Shown here piece by piece: positions 1 through 13,900 of a DNA stretch of 64,000 nt (position 1 is the stretch's first letter; the number at the start of each line of letters is the position of its first letter). Source of the DNA: Rhyacophila brunnea (lineage: Eukaryota; Arthropoda; Insecta; Trichoptera; Rhyacophilidae); NCBI GenBank assembly GCA_022495005.1, contig JAGYXB010000437.1, forward strand, positions 806,001 to 870,000, written 5' to 3'. Both the position numbers and the translations under genes were made by a program. Below the pieces are notes generated by a model. That model saw only the letters and a program-made list of their open reading frames with translations, was not told the origin of the DNA and searched no databases.

Positions 1-1204
1 AGTAGTGTAATATGATCGTAAGTTTAGTATTAAACAATTATTACATAAGAAAATATATCAAAAGATACGTAGCTTTCTCTTGTAAGTAAGACTTGCATAC
101 TGTCATAAGTATATTATGTATTTGAAAAATGTCTACAATATATTAGAAGTATGTACTTACATAATATGTTTTTAATAGATCGAAAATATTATTTTATGGA
201 AACTATTATTGTAATCACGCGATTTGCGTATTTGACATAAAATAATTAATTTATCAATAAAACTGTGTCAATGAACTTACAACAGATTTAATGAGAGAGT
301 TTCTGGGTATATCCGATTTTACCTTCCTTTTTATATATTTCAACTTCCATATTGATAATTTTTACATCCTGCGCTTGATATTCAGAACAATTATAAAGAT
401 GCTAAAAGGCAAAATCAAGGTTGTGATACACAACGTATATTATGTAAGATTAAACACTTTAGATAGTTTTGAATATATCATAATCAGAACATTCTATTCA
501 ATTAAATTATCCCGTTTATTGAAAAAATACCAAAGATATTAATACAGAGAATATAATTATATTTTTAAACTATTAATAATATAATACTAACGAGCTTATA
601 ACAACAATGAAATCACGCAAAAACATCTTCAATGTAACGTGTTCAAGTAATACAAGTACGTATATAGCATCTTCATATATACTATATACCTATAACATGT
701 TATAACACTAGGCTGGTATGGGAAGATTAAACCAGTTGACCTCTACTGGGCAACTATATCAGAATATTGCGATCAGTGATCCAATCTTCACCTCGACTAC
801 GATTATCGAACCCTGGTTTTCAAGATCACTTTATTCTAGTACATACCTACATACATTATTATTTCTAACGATAACAAGATCATAATTTCATACTTTTTTT
901 CAAGAATCGTGTTGTTTTGATTTTATATGTCGAGGTGGCAATAAATTTTATCTTAGTGGTAATGTATCGTTAGAACCGACAATCACACGTCAATATTTTT
1001 TCCATATCGTCTGATTACTAAATAGCCATCATATTTAAAGAAAATATTCCATAATTTTATGGGAACTTATTGAGTAGTAGGTTGATTTCTTGCAAGATGA
1101 TTTATATAGGTAGGTATTTTTTTTATATTATTCAATGGTAAGAACGAATTTCATTTATTTTATTTTGTTAATTTATTATATCAATATATTAATAATATCT
1201 TATG
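1..1204. other. AT-rich upstream region, no supported gene
   Basis: Short frames only (the longest is 83 codons at 291-542, of AT-driven composition with no domain). A slightly GC-richer patch at about 711-835 ends in a tRNA-box-B-like word on the - strand (GGTTCGATAATC) and may be an old SINE fragment. Nothing else is recognised. Confidence 0.4.
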
Positions 1205-1414
1205 TATTGAACAGATAGCATAGTGGACAATGCGCGGACGGGGCGTAAATCCAAGATATGCAGGTTCGATTCCTGCCGGGTGTCTTACTTTTTTCAAAAA
1301 GATTTTTTCTGTTGGTTATAATATATTTTCTCACAAGTGTTTTTCAAAATTATGTATGAACAATAATTAGAATGGTACATTTTCAAATCTTGTGAATTAT
1401 TCGTTGAATAAAAG
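1205..1414 (+). repeat. tRNA-derived SINE-like repeat
   Basis: A box-A-like word (TAGCATAGTGG, about 1216-1226) is followed 37 bp later by a perfect internal box B (GGTTCGATTCC, 1263-1273). The downstream tail (TTTTTCAAAAAGATTTTTTCTG ... GAATTATTCGTTGAATAAA) recurs in inverted orientation near 6730 and 42770. Folding as a functional tRNA is not evident, so this is a SINE-like repeat and not a tRNA gene. Confidence 0.55.
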
Positions 1415-1699
1415 AAATAGTTAATTAAGAATTTACTGTATTGATTATCAGTGTATATTTACCAAGGAACTCAGAAAGAATGAGAACTTAAATACCTAAC
1501 GGGCATGGAGAAGCAGGTAACCGGTCTAGAAGGTAAACTTAAACACGTGTCAAGAATACGTCATACGTCTAATACTGACAACTGTTTTCCGTTTATACAT
1601 TGACGATCATTTATTATTGGTATATTGAAGGTTGCAACACACTTTATTGCACGTTTATAATGCGTGGTTCATTTTCGTAGGACATTTACATTCAAAAAC

Positions 1700-1777
1700 T
1701 TGCGTCAAAATGTATTGTATTGGAATGTAGTCTATCGGAATTCTATTTATTAATATGTTCTGTGATATTTAGTTTTG
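1700..1777 (+). other. Possible 5' untranslated exon of the secreted-protein gene (start uncertain)
   Basis: A good splice donor (TTTTG|GTGAGT) ends at 1777, and a pyrimidine-rich acceptor lies just before 1883. This would remove a 105-bp intron inside the leader. The transcription start cannot be read from sequence; a TATA-like word (TTTATAATG) lies near 1653. The exon's left edge here is a guess. Confidence 0.3.
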
Positions 1778-1882
1778 GTGAGTGTGTATATTGCCTGTAG
1801 ATTCCGAAAAGAAAAAATACTTAATTGGAATAGTATCTACAAATAATAAATACTAATAAATCTTTTTTTCTTTTATTTACAG

Positions 1883-1971
1883 ATAAACTACACCAAGAAA
1901 GTGTTGTGTAATAAGTGAGTAAGTGAAAAATCCCTTGGATTACGATGGGTGTTAAGAACTTTAACAAAATG
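1883..1971 (+). CDS. Leader exon plus first coding exon (residues 1-9) of the secreted protein
   Basis: The acceptor TTTATTTACAG ends at 1882. The ATG is at 1945 and the donor AAAATG|GTAAGA cuts after 1971 in phase 0. Coding bases are 1945-1971 and encode MGVKNFNKM. Bases 1883-1944 are untranslated and contain stops in the coding frame. Confidence 0.75.
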
Positions 1972-4900
1972 GTAAGATTTATCTATTTGTGTACCTACCA
2001 TTAGCTTGCGGTGACTCTTACTTATAGGTATGCTGTTGAAATAATACATATCTACATACTATTTGGTATATTATTGTCTACTTGGGATTTTACAACTAAC
2101 TTCATCTATGCCATCGGGCCGATTGATTAACGGTATTGAGGAGTAGTAACTATGGGATACAGTGAGACCCCGACTCTATGGTTTTCAAGGGACCCTAAAA
2201 AACGATAAATGCGGGAAACGATAAATTGAGGAACTGTTAATGCGGGATTCTTTAACATTGTTCGTATAGCCCAGTCAAATTAGACCGAAAAATACGTTAT
2301 GGTTGCAAAAGGTGGGGTAGAAGATTTTTTTCCCTACTTGTATATATGATAATGAGTAAGAAAAAACCAAGTTTGCCAATTCGGATGACTGCGGCACAAC
2401 TTTTGGCGGGCAAAAAACCGAAAAATTTTGGGTTTTTTTTTGGTTTTTCGCTTATATCTAAAAAACGGTCGATCGTAGCAAAAATATTGTTAAATGCAAT
2501 TTTAAAACTTATTAAATTTCATAAAATCTTTGGTAGTATTTTTTTTCTATCTCTGACCGTTTATGAGATATTTACTGTTAAAAACAGTATATATGTATTC
2601 GAAAACACGTATTTTAATAAAAATCAAACTTTAATGAGAAGAAATACCATATTAAACTTAAGATCTTACAAATAAACAGTTTGGGGTTACAAATAGACTT
2701 TATGGTCAATGGGCCCAATGTTCCAGATGGTGCGTGGTGGTGGGGGGAGGGGTAGTGGGAGTGGTAGAAAGGGCCACATTACAATACCCCCACCAGTACC
2801 GCTGGTGCCACGATACTAATCATTACCACTTTTGTTTTATTGTAGTCTCCATCGCTTTGTCTTTGAAATAAAAAAATAAATATTATTTTTTCCATTGTAT
2901 TTAGATAGGTATTGATCGATTAAAATATGTTTAAAGCTTTAATTTGATAATGAAGTATACAGAATTTCTATGCGTCTCCCCCCTAATGAAAATATATACT
3001 AAACTAAATTTAAGATCTTACAAATAAAGTATGTTGATAATTTTAGTAATGATAGCAAAACAAATGTTAATACCTAGAGAATAATAATATTCACCAAACA
3101 TCTTAATCTGCCGCTTTGGTGGAGGTGGAGTAGGAAAAGATTGTACGTCTTCAAAGTATTGCAATGCAGCTCCCACATATGTATTTCATTAGGGCTGGCG
3201 TCTGGATTGTTGAATACTGTGACCACTTCCTTCAATTGAATATTCTTCTCCAAAATACCACACAATTTAATCTTTACATGGCCAAATAGAGAGGATGTTG
3301 TATTACACCCACTAAACGCGTGTGTGAAAAGAATGGTACGTGCGTCTTATTTAAACGATTTTGTCGAAAAACACACATCTGGTTTACTTCCTTTTCCAGG
3401 TTTTCGAAAGAATAAGTTGTCCAAGAATTGTCCTCTTGCCGACATCAGTACAAGAAGGGCAATATCTTCACCTTTTATTACTACGCTTTTAAATTCATTT
3501 GCTTTTAAAATGTCAGTAGTTACAATTAAAACATTGGCATCCTCTTCTTCTTGGTTCACTTTTCTGCCAACCTGTAAGAAAAGCGAGTTTTTATTATTTT
3601 CGTTGCTCAAAAAAAGTTTCCGGTCCTCCTGATTGACAAGTGTTTCCTTGAAACATAATTTCAGGGTGTGATTTTAAATTTATACGGCGTAATCTTTCTA
3701 CAAACTTTGTCCCACTGGATGCAGCATTGAATGGATATCTGTCAAATACAACTTCCAATTTGTGACTTATAGTGTTTTGTCAAATAATCCGAAAACATCT
3801 TCGCAATGTCACCAAAGGATGAATTTCGGGACCAAAATACTTCATGTAAGAGATGTCCTCCATCAACCACAATAAACTGATTGTTAATGTTGGTGCAGTG
3901 AGTCTCAATGCTGGTGAAAGCTTTGTGGAATAACGATTTTGTCCCTTTTCTCATACCTTGTTCTAAAAACCATAACATAGGGTAGGGTGCTAATTCATAT
4001 GTAAAGAAATGTTGCAAATCTTCTTCCGTTTACTGCTGTTCCTCCAACAATCCCACTACTCAACAACATTATCTCATCGGTTTTGGGAAATGGGTAGTGT
4101 AATGATAGCCATTCAAGAAGCTTACTTGAGTCAGCATTGTCTCGGTCAATTCGGGAACTTCTCATGTCAACATGCTGTTCCGATGATTTGGACTGAATAT
4201 TACAGAATGACTTAATTTCATTGCATATGTTCTGCATACTGACCATTCCCAAAGTCAATTTGCTTAAAACACTCTCAGTTATGCCTCTGCCCTGTGTTAG
4301 ACCTCCATAAATCTTCATTGTTTTCATTAATGTTTGTTGGATGGTCATATCTGACCAAATTCCACTCCAGTGTTTGTCAGAGTGATGTATCGTAAAATAT
4401 CTTCTGCTAATGAACTCCTCAAATTCAGCAGCGTACATTTTTTTTCAGTTGTTGCATATCCTGAAGATACAAATGGGCACTTTTAGCGTAAAGAAAATGA
4501 CCTGCTACATGAAAGAATGGAATTATTTTTTCAATACTTTTCAAATGAAGGTTCCGGTCACCAGTTCGTTCGGCCTGAAGAAAGTGTTTGATGAGCGTTG
4601 TCATTCGAAAATACTGTAACCATAGCTTTGCAGTGTGACCATTATTTTCTAGCAAACACATGGCTTTTTCAAATTTATTTATGACCATTTTGAGGACAGT
4701 ATCATTGGAATGAGCGTTTGATAACTCCGTTCGATCAATACTACTAGTAAGGTGATGGAGTGCACCTACTTCTTCTTCGGTAAGTTCAATTATTGTATCC
4801 CAACAATATACGCATAACATAACTGCGCGCGCGATGGAGACTAAACTAAAGCAAAAGTGGTACTGATTCGTATCGTGGCACCAGCGGTACTGGTGGAGGG

Positions 4901-7900
4901 GTATTGGAATGTGGCCCTTTCTACCACTCTCACTACCCCTTCCTTCACCGCCACGCACCATCTGGAGCATTGGGCCCATTGACCATAAAGTCTAGTTTGT
5001 AACCCCAAACTGTTTATTTGTAAGATCTTATGTTTAAAATGGTATTTCTTCTCATCAAAGTTTGATTTTTATTAAAATGCGTGTTTTCGAATACATATAT
5101 ACTATTTTTAACAGCAAATATCTCATAAACGGTCAGAGATAGAAAAAAATTAAATTGTATATAACAATATTTTTGCTACGACCGACCGTTTTTGAGATAT
5201 AAGCAAAAAACCAAAAAAAATCCCAAAATTTTGCAATTTTTTGCCCGCCAAAAGTTGTGCCGTAGTCATCCAAATTGGCAAACTCGTTTTTTTCTTACTC
5301 ATTATCATATATTATACAAGTAGGAAAAAAAATCTTCTACCCCACCTTTTGCAACCAAAAAGTACAAATTGGCTGGACTATTATGCGGGAAAACGATTTA
5401 TGCGAGAACGGTAGATCGGGGTTGCACTATATCATAATATAGAACTTTAAAAATAAACATTGCTGTGTAATTTTTACCATATAAATAAATAATTTATGTA
5501 ATACTTCGGGATATGCTCCGCATTTACAGCATCTATAGACCGCACGCCACAGGAACCTACACAATTATTTATTAATGTATTGACTAAAACCAAGTGTTAA
5601 TTTAAACAAAAAACTCGGTATGATAACTTTATTTGAATTTTATGAATGTAAAAAATAATAAAGTTATGAAAAGCAGTTTTAGAGGGTTTTGAAATGTAAA
5701 CTATATTTTTTCAGAAGGAAATTAATATGTATAGATTTAATGTAATTATAAATATTATTTTTTATTTAGGATATAATAAGTGTAACTACAATATTTATCT
5801 TCCTTAAATATGTTAGTTTATCATTGTTTAAAATACCATGTAATAAAGCGATAATAATGTTATTTTCTCAAAAAATAATGAACGAACAAAAATCTAAAGA
5901 TAAAATTTTTTTCGTGTGTTTTAAATTTAAATGTAATTGAATAAGAAAATAAAAAACTTCAGTCAAACATAATGATCGCATAATAGCGTTGAAAGTTAAA
6001 TGAACTTGATCCAAATGTAGTTTTTTTCTTTAAAGAAACGTTGTATGTTTTAACCTTCCTCTTATTGACTTCTTTACATTACTAACATTATTATTATCTT
6101 CATTAAAATAGCATTAAGATTGTTGGACAGATACAATATTGATGGCATATGTCACGGTCTTCTGCCCTCTGGCTATTGGTGTATAGAAACCGAGGTTGTT
6201 GTATTTTATTAACTTTGTTTTATTTCTATAATATTTGAAAAAAATACGGTTTCCCGATATCAGTTTAAAGTGTAAATTAATGTATTTATGCTGGTCAATC
6301 CGATGATTCTAAAACAGAATTAATCTTAGTATTCTACCGGAATAAGCTTGTGAAATAAACGTGTGTCTAATACGATCATTAATAAAATTAGGAAATTAAA
6401 GTTTTCTGTTTTTTTTAACAGTTAAAAGATGCAGATAAATTATATAGATACAGATCGAAATTAGATATTGCCAGTGATAGCATTTTAAATTACTTATGTT
6501 TAAATTATGCCAAGGGTAGTTAGTCTGCCTTTTGATGAATTATACTTGTTAATTTTAAATAGATTATAATATATTATCGTATTGCAAGAATTAGTACAAC
6601 TTTGTTATTAATATTGAAATTGACTTTACTTATATTCTATATACCTATTCCTAGTACCTATATTAGCTAGATTTTGCCATATTTTAATGTATATTTAAAT
6701 CATAAATAAAAAACATAATAATAAAATATTTATTCATCGAATAATTCACAAGATTTAAGTATGTAATATTCTGTATTGAACATACATAATTTGAAAACAC
6801 TTAAGAGAAATATTTAACCCCTAGAAAAAATCTTCGTGAGCTTCAGATAATGTTAAAAAACCACTAGTCAACTTTGTCGTAATTAGATAGGGCACATATA
6901 GCATGATCGTTGAGAGTACATATAAGTGGTTGTCTAAAGGAGTGTCGTATTTTTCAAAAAAGATTTTTCTAGTGGTTATATATTTCTCTGGCGTGTTCTA
7001 AAATTATACAATACATATACTGCTAAATATTTACCCAACACGTGATTTTAATATTTTTTGGTACCTATGGATTATTATAATAATGCACATGTACCAACAA
7101 GCATTCGTAAGGCACTGAGCTCTTATCCGGGGGCTCCAGGTTTGATTTCCGTGTTTGTTTCCGGGTTGAAACCGTGACCCACCACCTTATAAACCGCTCG
7201 ATCTACCTACTACTACATCATAAGCGGATCCAAGTGGACCATAAAGAAATAGAAGAAAGAGTTTTCGCATAGAAGTTTAATTTTAAATAGTATTAGTAGG
7301 TAGTTACCTCAAATATGCTCTGAGTTTTAAACCAATATAATGTCATCGACCATCGATTTCAGTTAACAAACATATTTTTATTCATGTTTTTCATAAAATT
7401 AATTTTCACGCCGAAAATGCTGCCATATTGCGCATTTTAGAACGCTTCTCATTTCTACAAAATGCAATAAATAAGTATACTCGCACTGATATCCATAGTT
7501 TACATATTTTTAGTGATTAGCAGTAAACGGAGTTACGAGGTTTTAGAATATAAAAGTAACTTTTAGAAACGACAGGCTTTGTGTCGTACTGTAGATAGAT
7601 ATTTTTTATGAAATTATTTGCTAAATTTATTTTAAATATTAATACATATAAGTATTTTGAACACAAAAAATAATTCCTACATTCAAAACATTGAATATTG
7701 TGTTGTTTGTATGAATTTTTTACCTAGTCCTGGTAAGTACGTTAACTTACTTTTAATCAGATCCGTAAACTTATCATGATAAATTACATATTTATTGCTC
7801 GAAGTATATGAGAACACGGCCTGAATTTTTTCCTTGTCTATTTTTAGGTACGATTTCAAGGATGAATATAATTACTATAATCTGTTGATTGATTTTTTTT

Positions 7901-10900
7901 ATTATTTTCATGACTAATACATCTTCAATGATTCACATTGATAAATCTCCCGGAACAAAAGATAATCCGTTTATTTCTCATTGAAGCAATGAATCAATAA
8001 CAAATAACATATCTCAGGGATGTTGTTCAATATACAAAATAGCATTATTAAAAAAATATAAATGATAAAAAAAATATTTACAATGTATTATTGGGTACAC
8101 TGTACAACTTAGTATTTGAACCTTCGTGGAAAAATACTTGACATTTTAAATTTATTAAATGCCAAAAACATTAGTAAAAATAATGCTTGGCTTGTAGATA
8201 AATCAATCACGAGTGAATTATTTTCTTAATTATATAATAGCTTTAAAATATTTTACCTGTCTTTTATAATTTTAAGGGATCAGAAATCTGTATTATTGAT
8301 TGGCATGTGAATATTAAAAGTATTTTAATCAAATTTACATCATCTTTATAATATATTATACTAGTCAAGTTTTTTCGACTCAGATATAGACCTCCCACTC
8401 ATGCAATGTTTAAGTTCCGATATCTCGAAAAGTAGATTGATGGCAACCATTTTTTTTTACATTTAATCTGAAAACCATGAGGTATCTATTTGTAGTAGAT
8501 TGTCATTAACAAAAACAAATAGTTATATAATAGCATTGTATCTAGACCTAATGTTTGGAGTACCTACTAGAATATATACAAATGTTAATAGAATATAATT
8601 ATCACCGTAATTAAAACATGTGTACCAAATTTCTCGTTTTGTTCATAAAATTGCTGATCAACACTTAACAGATGTTAGTTTATTAAAAAATATATATTAT
8701 AGAGAAGCTTTTGTTTTTTCGTAATCGGAATTATAAGGCTTTACTTTTTACCCTCGCCTTTCACTTCAATCCAGTGTGGATCACGGTCTCTTCTAGGACC
8801 ACTGTCTTGAAGTCATACTCAGTATTATCCATCGTTCATGTACCTGATCGGCTAATACTTATTATAATTCATACGTCATGATAACAATTCAAAACAACAA
8901 TTTTCTTATATTTTAATAAGATGGAAATGGGGTGATGAAATATTTGTAATATGCATTGTGCATTTATTAAACTACTAACTCCTACTATTACATTTTGTAG
9001 ATTACTTTTTGAATATTTAAATTAAAATTATAGTGCAATGTTACAGAAATAAAATAATTATGATAATATGATTAATCAACGAAACGATGTGGTAAAACTA
9101 TTATGTAAAAAAGTTACTTCTGGGAAAATGCACTGCAATAAAAAAAACGAACAAACTACGTTCAATTTTTATTATGTGCAGAATACTCGTCGTAAAAATT
9201 TATACTGAACAATCTTGTTCTTTTATTATCAGGTCGATTTTGCTGAAATTGGTTTGGTATTGTGTGATTGTAGTCGTCAGTATTTTGTAACATATTATTA
9301 TGTTATTGTATGTATGTTGTACCGAATCTAATTGTACTCCAATGCACGTCTCGTTAGTGAAGTAACGAATTTTTCTGAATTAAATGATTGCTTACCTAAT
9401 GCGTAATGCATTTTCGGTCGATGCGTTGGAGTAATAATACGTTTATTATTAATATTATTTTTTAGTACTCATTACAATTTTTGTAGATTATAATTATATT
9501 TCACGATAAGCACCAATAAAAAACAACTTTAAAGACTGCAGCCATATCCTTTACTATGATTCACAAAAATATGATACTCGTAGATAGATATATAGATTTA
9601 CTGCTGACAGTACGTATTATAGCGCAAGTTGCAAGGTTTCATGCATCAAAAAGTCCAGTCGCTTATGAATTTTCACGCAATAATTAGTACTTGCATGGTG
9701 GGTGCGCATGCGCAGTAGAACGATAGTGGCGAACATGCCGGAAGAAATACGAACTACACTGCACAAAATATTTTGACATTTATCGATTATCTACGAACCT
9801 GTTTGAATCTATCAAATAGCACCATAAAATGACAACATAGCGTCTCGCTTACGCTTGACGAATGAGATTGGAGTGAAAATCAACATTTTTACGTATACAC
9901 AGTTATTATACGATGCAAGTAAATTCATTCACGTGTACAGGTGAAAATGAAAAAAATAGTCTGGAAACTAGGATTTAAAAAAATATGTTAGAACATTGTA
10001 TTTACACATAGATCGAACGAATTTATAACTAATAAAATAATTATATTATATAAAAATTAATACAGGTAAGAAATAAGCGTTAATTTTCTTAATATAACAT
10101 TTAGTTTACTTATAAAATAAACCTGAAAAAGACCAGCATGTCAATTTTTAAACAAATCAGGTATAATATGCTAGTTTTATTGTAAATGTTCTAAGCTTTT
10201 TGCGGTGTCAAAAAACGCTAGATTTAACGCGATATACAAGATGAAATTTTTTCAAGCTAGATGCTTATTAAAAAAAATTCTAGATCTGGCAAGAATAATA
10301 CTAAGATGATAATGCTGGTACCCACTGGAGTTGGTAACGACTTAAAAGTCTAAAATCTCCTATCACATCTCGGAATAAAGCAATACAAATAAACGTCTGG
10401 TTAGCGCAATAATCCATTAAAACAATAAGTAAAATTATTTATGATAATTATAATAAAGAATTTATTACCTTGGGAACGTTTTTTAAATGTGCATGTATGA
10501 CTTATTAAGGCATTATTACAAGACTTAATAGCATTAACTGAACGTTTTTAAATGTGCGTGTATGACTTATATATATATTATTACAAGACTTAAAAGCATT
10601 AACTTAACGTTGTTAGTTAGATTTAATAGTTGATAAGTAATAACTATATAAAAAATAATATTCTCTCTGTTGACATTGCACAAGTTGTTTTAAAAAAAAG
10701 ACAAACAAAATCTGGTCTGCTATTATCTTATTTAATTATCTTCAGCTGCTTATTAATTAATAAAGTACATTTGTTAGAAATTTTTCGTGATTTTTAATGT
10801 AAATACTATTTCGATAACAACTAATTTTATTCATGCTTGTAGATAACATTATTTTAAGATGTTTATTCTTACTGAGACCCTGAAAAATAAATTTCAAAGA

Positions 10901-13900
10901 ATTAGTGACAATTTTAACACAAATATACCTGCAATACGAAATTACTTGCAACTAAGTATTAGTCACGGCCTTAATATATATTTTCAGCTTCACTTTCACA
11001 TTATATATAAGCAATATGTTAGTAAGAAACCGTATAACAATGCAGTTAACATAAAATATATTATTTATTCTATAGTTTAATATTTAACTACAATAAAAAT
11101 ATATTGGAATCATTATTAAATACTGTTACATAAAACGTTCATATTTTACTCGAGATAGTAACAAATCGCTTTCTTATCCGAACAAATACGGGGTCGCTAA
11201 TCGCGGTAGATTAAAAGTGAAATGTTTTTGTGGATAAGATGAGTTTTGTTAGGATGAATACTAATAGTTCAAAATTGATCTATTGTGACATACATTAAAA
11301 AGTACAAAGTTAACACTTAGTTAAGTTAATTAGTTTTACACATAGCGTGTACGCGAAGTAGTGACAATTAAGTATAATAACGTATATTATTAGTACTTTG
11401 ACAGGGAGGTCGGTTTTAAATCGGAGGAAATAATTAACTACATTAAGTGTTATGGCCGAAAGTGAAACAAGATCAGGCCCATCTACTCAATATAACAAGT
11501 AGTTGATATTAGTAAATGCCTATATACTAATCTATTTAATAAACTAATGTTTTAATATGTACAATTCTATTGTTCATATTGTTATGGATTCGCAGTGTAA
11601 TAGCTTAAATAATATGTTAATGCTGTTGCATCTAGCTGCCAGCTATTGACCTCGCCACAAGTGTGTTGAACTCATCTCGAAGTAATGTTGCCGCATTTCA
11701 ATTTGTTATACCAAGAATGTTTTGATCTAAATAATATTTCTCAACTTTTAAAGCGCATAGAATTAACCACAAACTGAAGTTAAACATGTCTAGTATGAGA
11801 TTCAATCTCACCAAGGTAATATAATTGATGGTGATACGCATTAAAATGATTCACTTTTAATGATTTTAAAGTTACTTTCCAAATGATTTAATTAACATAA
11901 ACCTTCTTGTAAATTCGATCCGGAAGAATTACACTTTATTTTTTTTTTAACTCAGTTTATGTAAAAATAGTAAATTACCTGAAATCGATCTCCATGATAT
12001 GAGAACGCTTAGAATACATTAATTTATAAATAAAAATTGATTGTTATTCATTAGGTTTAGGGCATCAAATTAACCGGGGTAAAATACAATTCGGTTTTTT
12101 TCGTTGCCAATATATTTTATCCTATTTAATTATCTCTTTCATACAAAAACCTACTAAGATTTTGGCTAGTGAACCGAGTGCAATTATTACTCGGTTTTCG
12201 GTTATTTACAAAACGCACAGTTAGTCGGTTGCCGTTTAACTTGGTTTAGAAGCTCTAATTCGGTTTAATATTGAAACAATGCTCATGAATTTTATATTCA
12301 CGTTTATAAAAGAAAATTGACGGTGAAAATAATTAAATCGATCAATGTAAATCGTTTTCAAGGTATAACTAATTTCATCCTTACCATATTTAAGTGAAAA
12401 CATTTGGCAAATAAAGAACTATTTAGTAATTAATTTTGAGATGTTTATTAGTAATAAAATGAAATATGAGTCACTTAAATACAAAAAAACGATAAGTCAC
12501 ACATAATAAATAGTCAAAATCTCAGAAAAAGTATACATTCTATCTGCAAAAGCTCTCTATAATTGTAATTAAAAAAATGGTTAAAAACCTAACGATTCAC
12601 AGAAACCGATAATTTAAAGTGAAATAAATAATGTTCATTTTTCTTATAATATAGTATAGTTATTGGAAAAGAGAGATCAGAATATCAGCTAATCGAAATC
12701 GGCATAGTATTCTATTTTGAAAAGAAAATATATAAAAAATAAACCAGCCAGTAACGCTTGATGAAAAATACATAATTTATCAGTAATATTAAATTATGCA
12801 CTAATTGAAGTTTGTACGCGTCATATAAACCTAGTTTTGTCCATTTTATGTTGGGTAAAGTACCATAATTTTTATTAAAATTGCTGACACTATTCATCAC
12901 TTATGTCTTATACTGTAGATATTTTAGTTCCTGTATGAAGCGAACAATTTGTTTCTTATTCGAAATGGTCAATGAATTCAAAAATTAATAACACGATATC
13001 ATCCATTCATAAAAAAAAAGGTTTCAGTGTATATCTTGGCAATAACTATACATTTAATAATTTTTGTAATTCACTGATTAAGCGATTGTATAATTAACTT
13101 GCAATTCTAATTAATGTTTTTGACAGATACGGTTGATAATAGCGTGAAGTTATTACAGATTAATCTATAAAGCGAGTCAGTGTCTCTAGACGCTGCATTT
13201 ACACAATACAAATAAATGGGCGCGTTCAGATAAGGACACACGTGTGTCGCGTTCATTTATTTATATGACGTACAAGTAGTGTCCAGAGACACCTGAGTTC
13301 AGACACCAGTATGTCGTGTGAAACAGCACTAGTAACATATTATATTTACGATCCGTCGACATACAGAACGTGTTTTAGCGTCTTTAAAAAATAATTCATT
13401 ATTATTCATTTACAGAAGAGAATTGTCGAGATTTGGATCATTGGATTTATACTAATTAAGTTTTTATTTAAGCTGTTATAAACTTGTGTAGGTATCTGCT
13501 TAAAAGCATGCGCCATTTACAAATAATTGAACAAATATTTAATAAAAATCTATAGGGCTTAATTAGTTTTATTGGAGTATATTTTTTTATGAAACATTGC
13601 CATTAAAATAAATCGATCGTCTCGGGTTACTGAAGCACATCTTTTTAATGCTTGATTCCGGTTTACCGAGTCTCATGTAAGCGAACTAAATTTGCTTCAC
13701 GGTAACACAATCGCTGTATCGTCTATCCATTGCGACACCGAACAAAGCGAAACGTCTGCCTATTCAGAGTGTGTTACGTTTTCGACGCAGATCAACAAAC
13801 CCAGTTTCCGTGAGAAAAGTAACGAACTGCGCGCCGTTGGATACACGTCTAATAATAGTTATAAAATTTAATATTGTACTAACGAAACGACACTATAATA

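Larger units (their letters stand above)
2161..5428 (-). mobile_element. DNA transposon with ~0.6-0.7 kb inverted arms and a broken PIN/FEN-like nuclease gene
   Basis: The termini are inverted (AGTGAGACCCCGA at 2161; on the other strand AGTGCAACCCCGA ending at 5428). The inversion continues for about 700 bp on the left (2161-2855) and 600 bp on the right (4831-5428), including shared words such as AAGGTGGGGTAGAAGATTTT and GGTCAATGGGCCCAATG. The unique centre (2856-4830) carries a frameshifted gene on the - strand. The flanks (ATAC / ATAT) could be a decayed 4-bp target duplication. The family is not certain; XPG-type nucleases are known in Academ-type DNA transposons, which makes that class a reasonable candidate. 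It sits in the first coding intron of the secreted-protein gene, in antisense. Confidence 0.72.

Noticed and set aside
291..542. 83-codon + strand frame
   Set aside because: Ile/Phe/Tyr/Asn-rich as expected by chance in AT-rich DNA, with no motif or splice context.
1212..1284. Functional tRNA gene
   Set aside because: Box A and box B are present but no full cloverleaf or matching acceptor stem was found; the shared downstream tail marks a SINE-like repeat.
10474..10605. CRISPR-like direct repeats
   Set aside because: Only two adjacent 66-bp units without spacers, in a eukaryotic intron.
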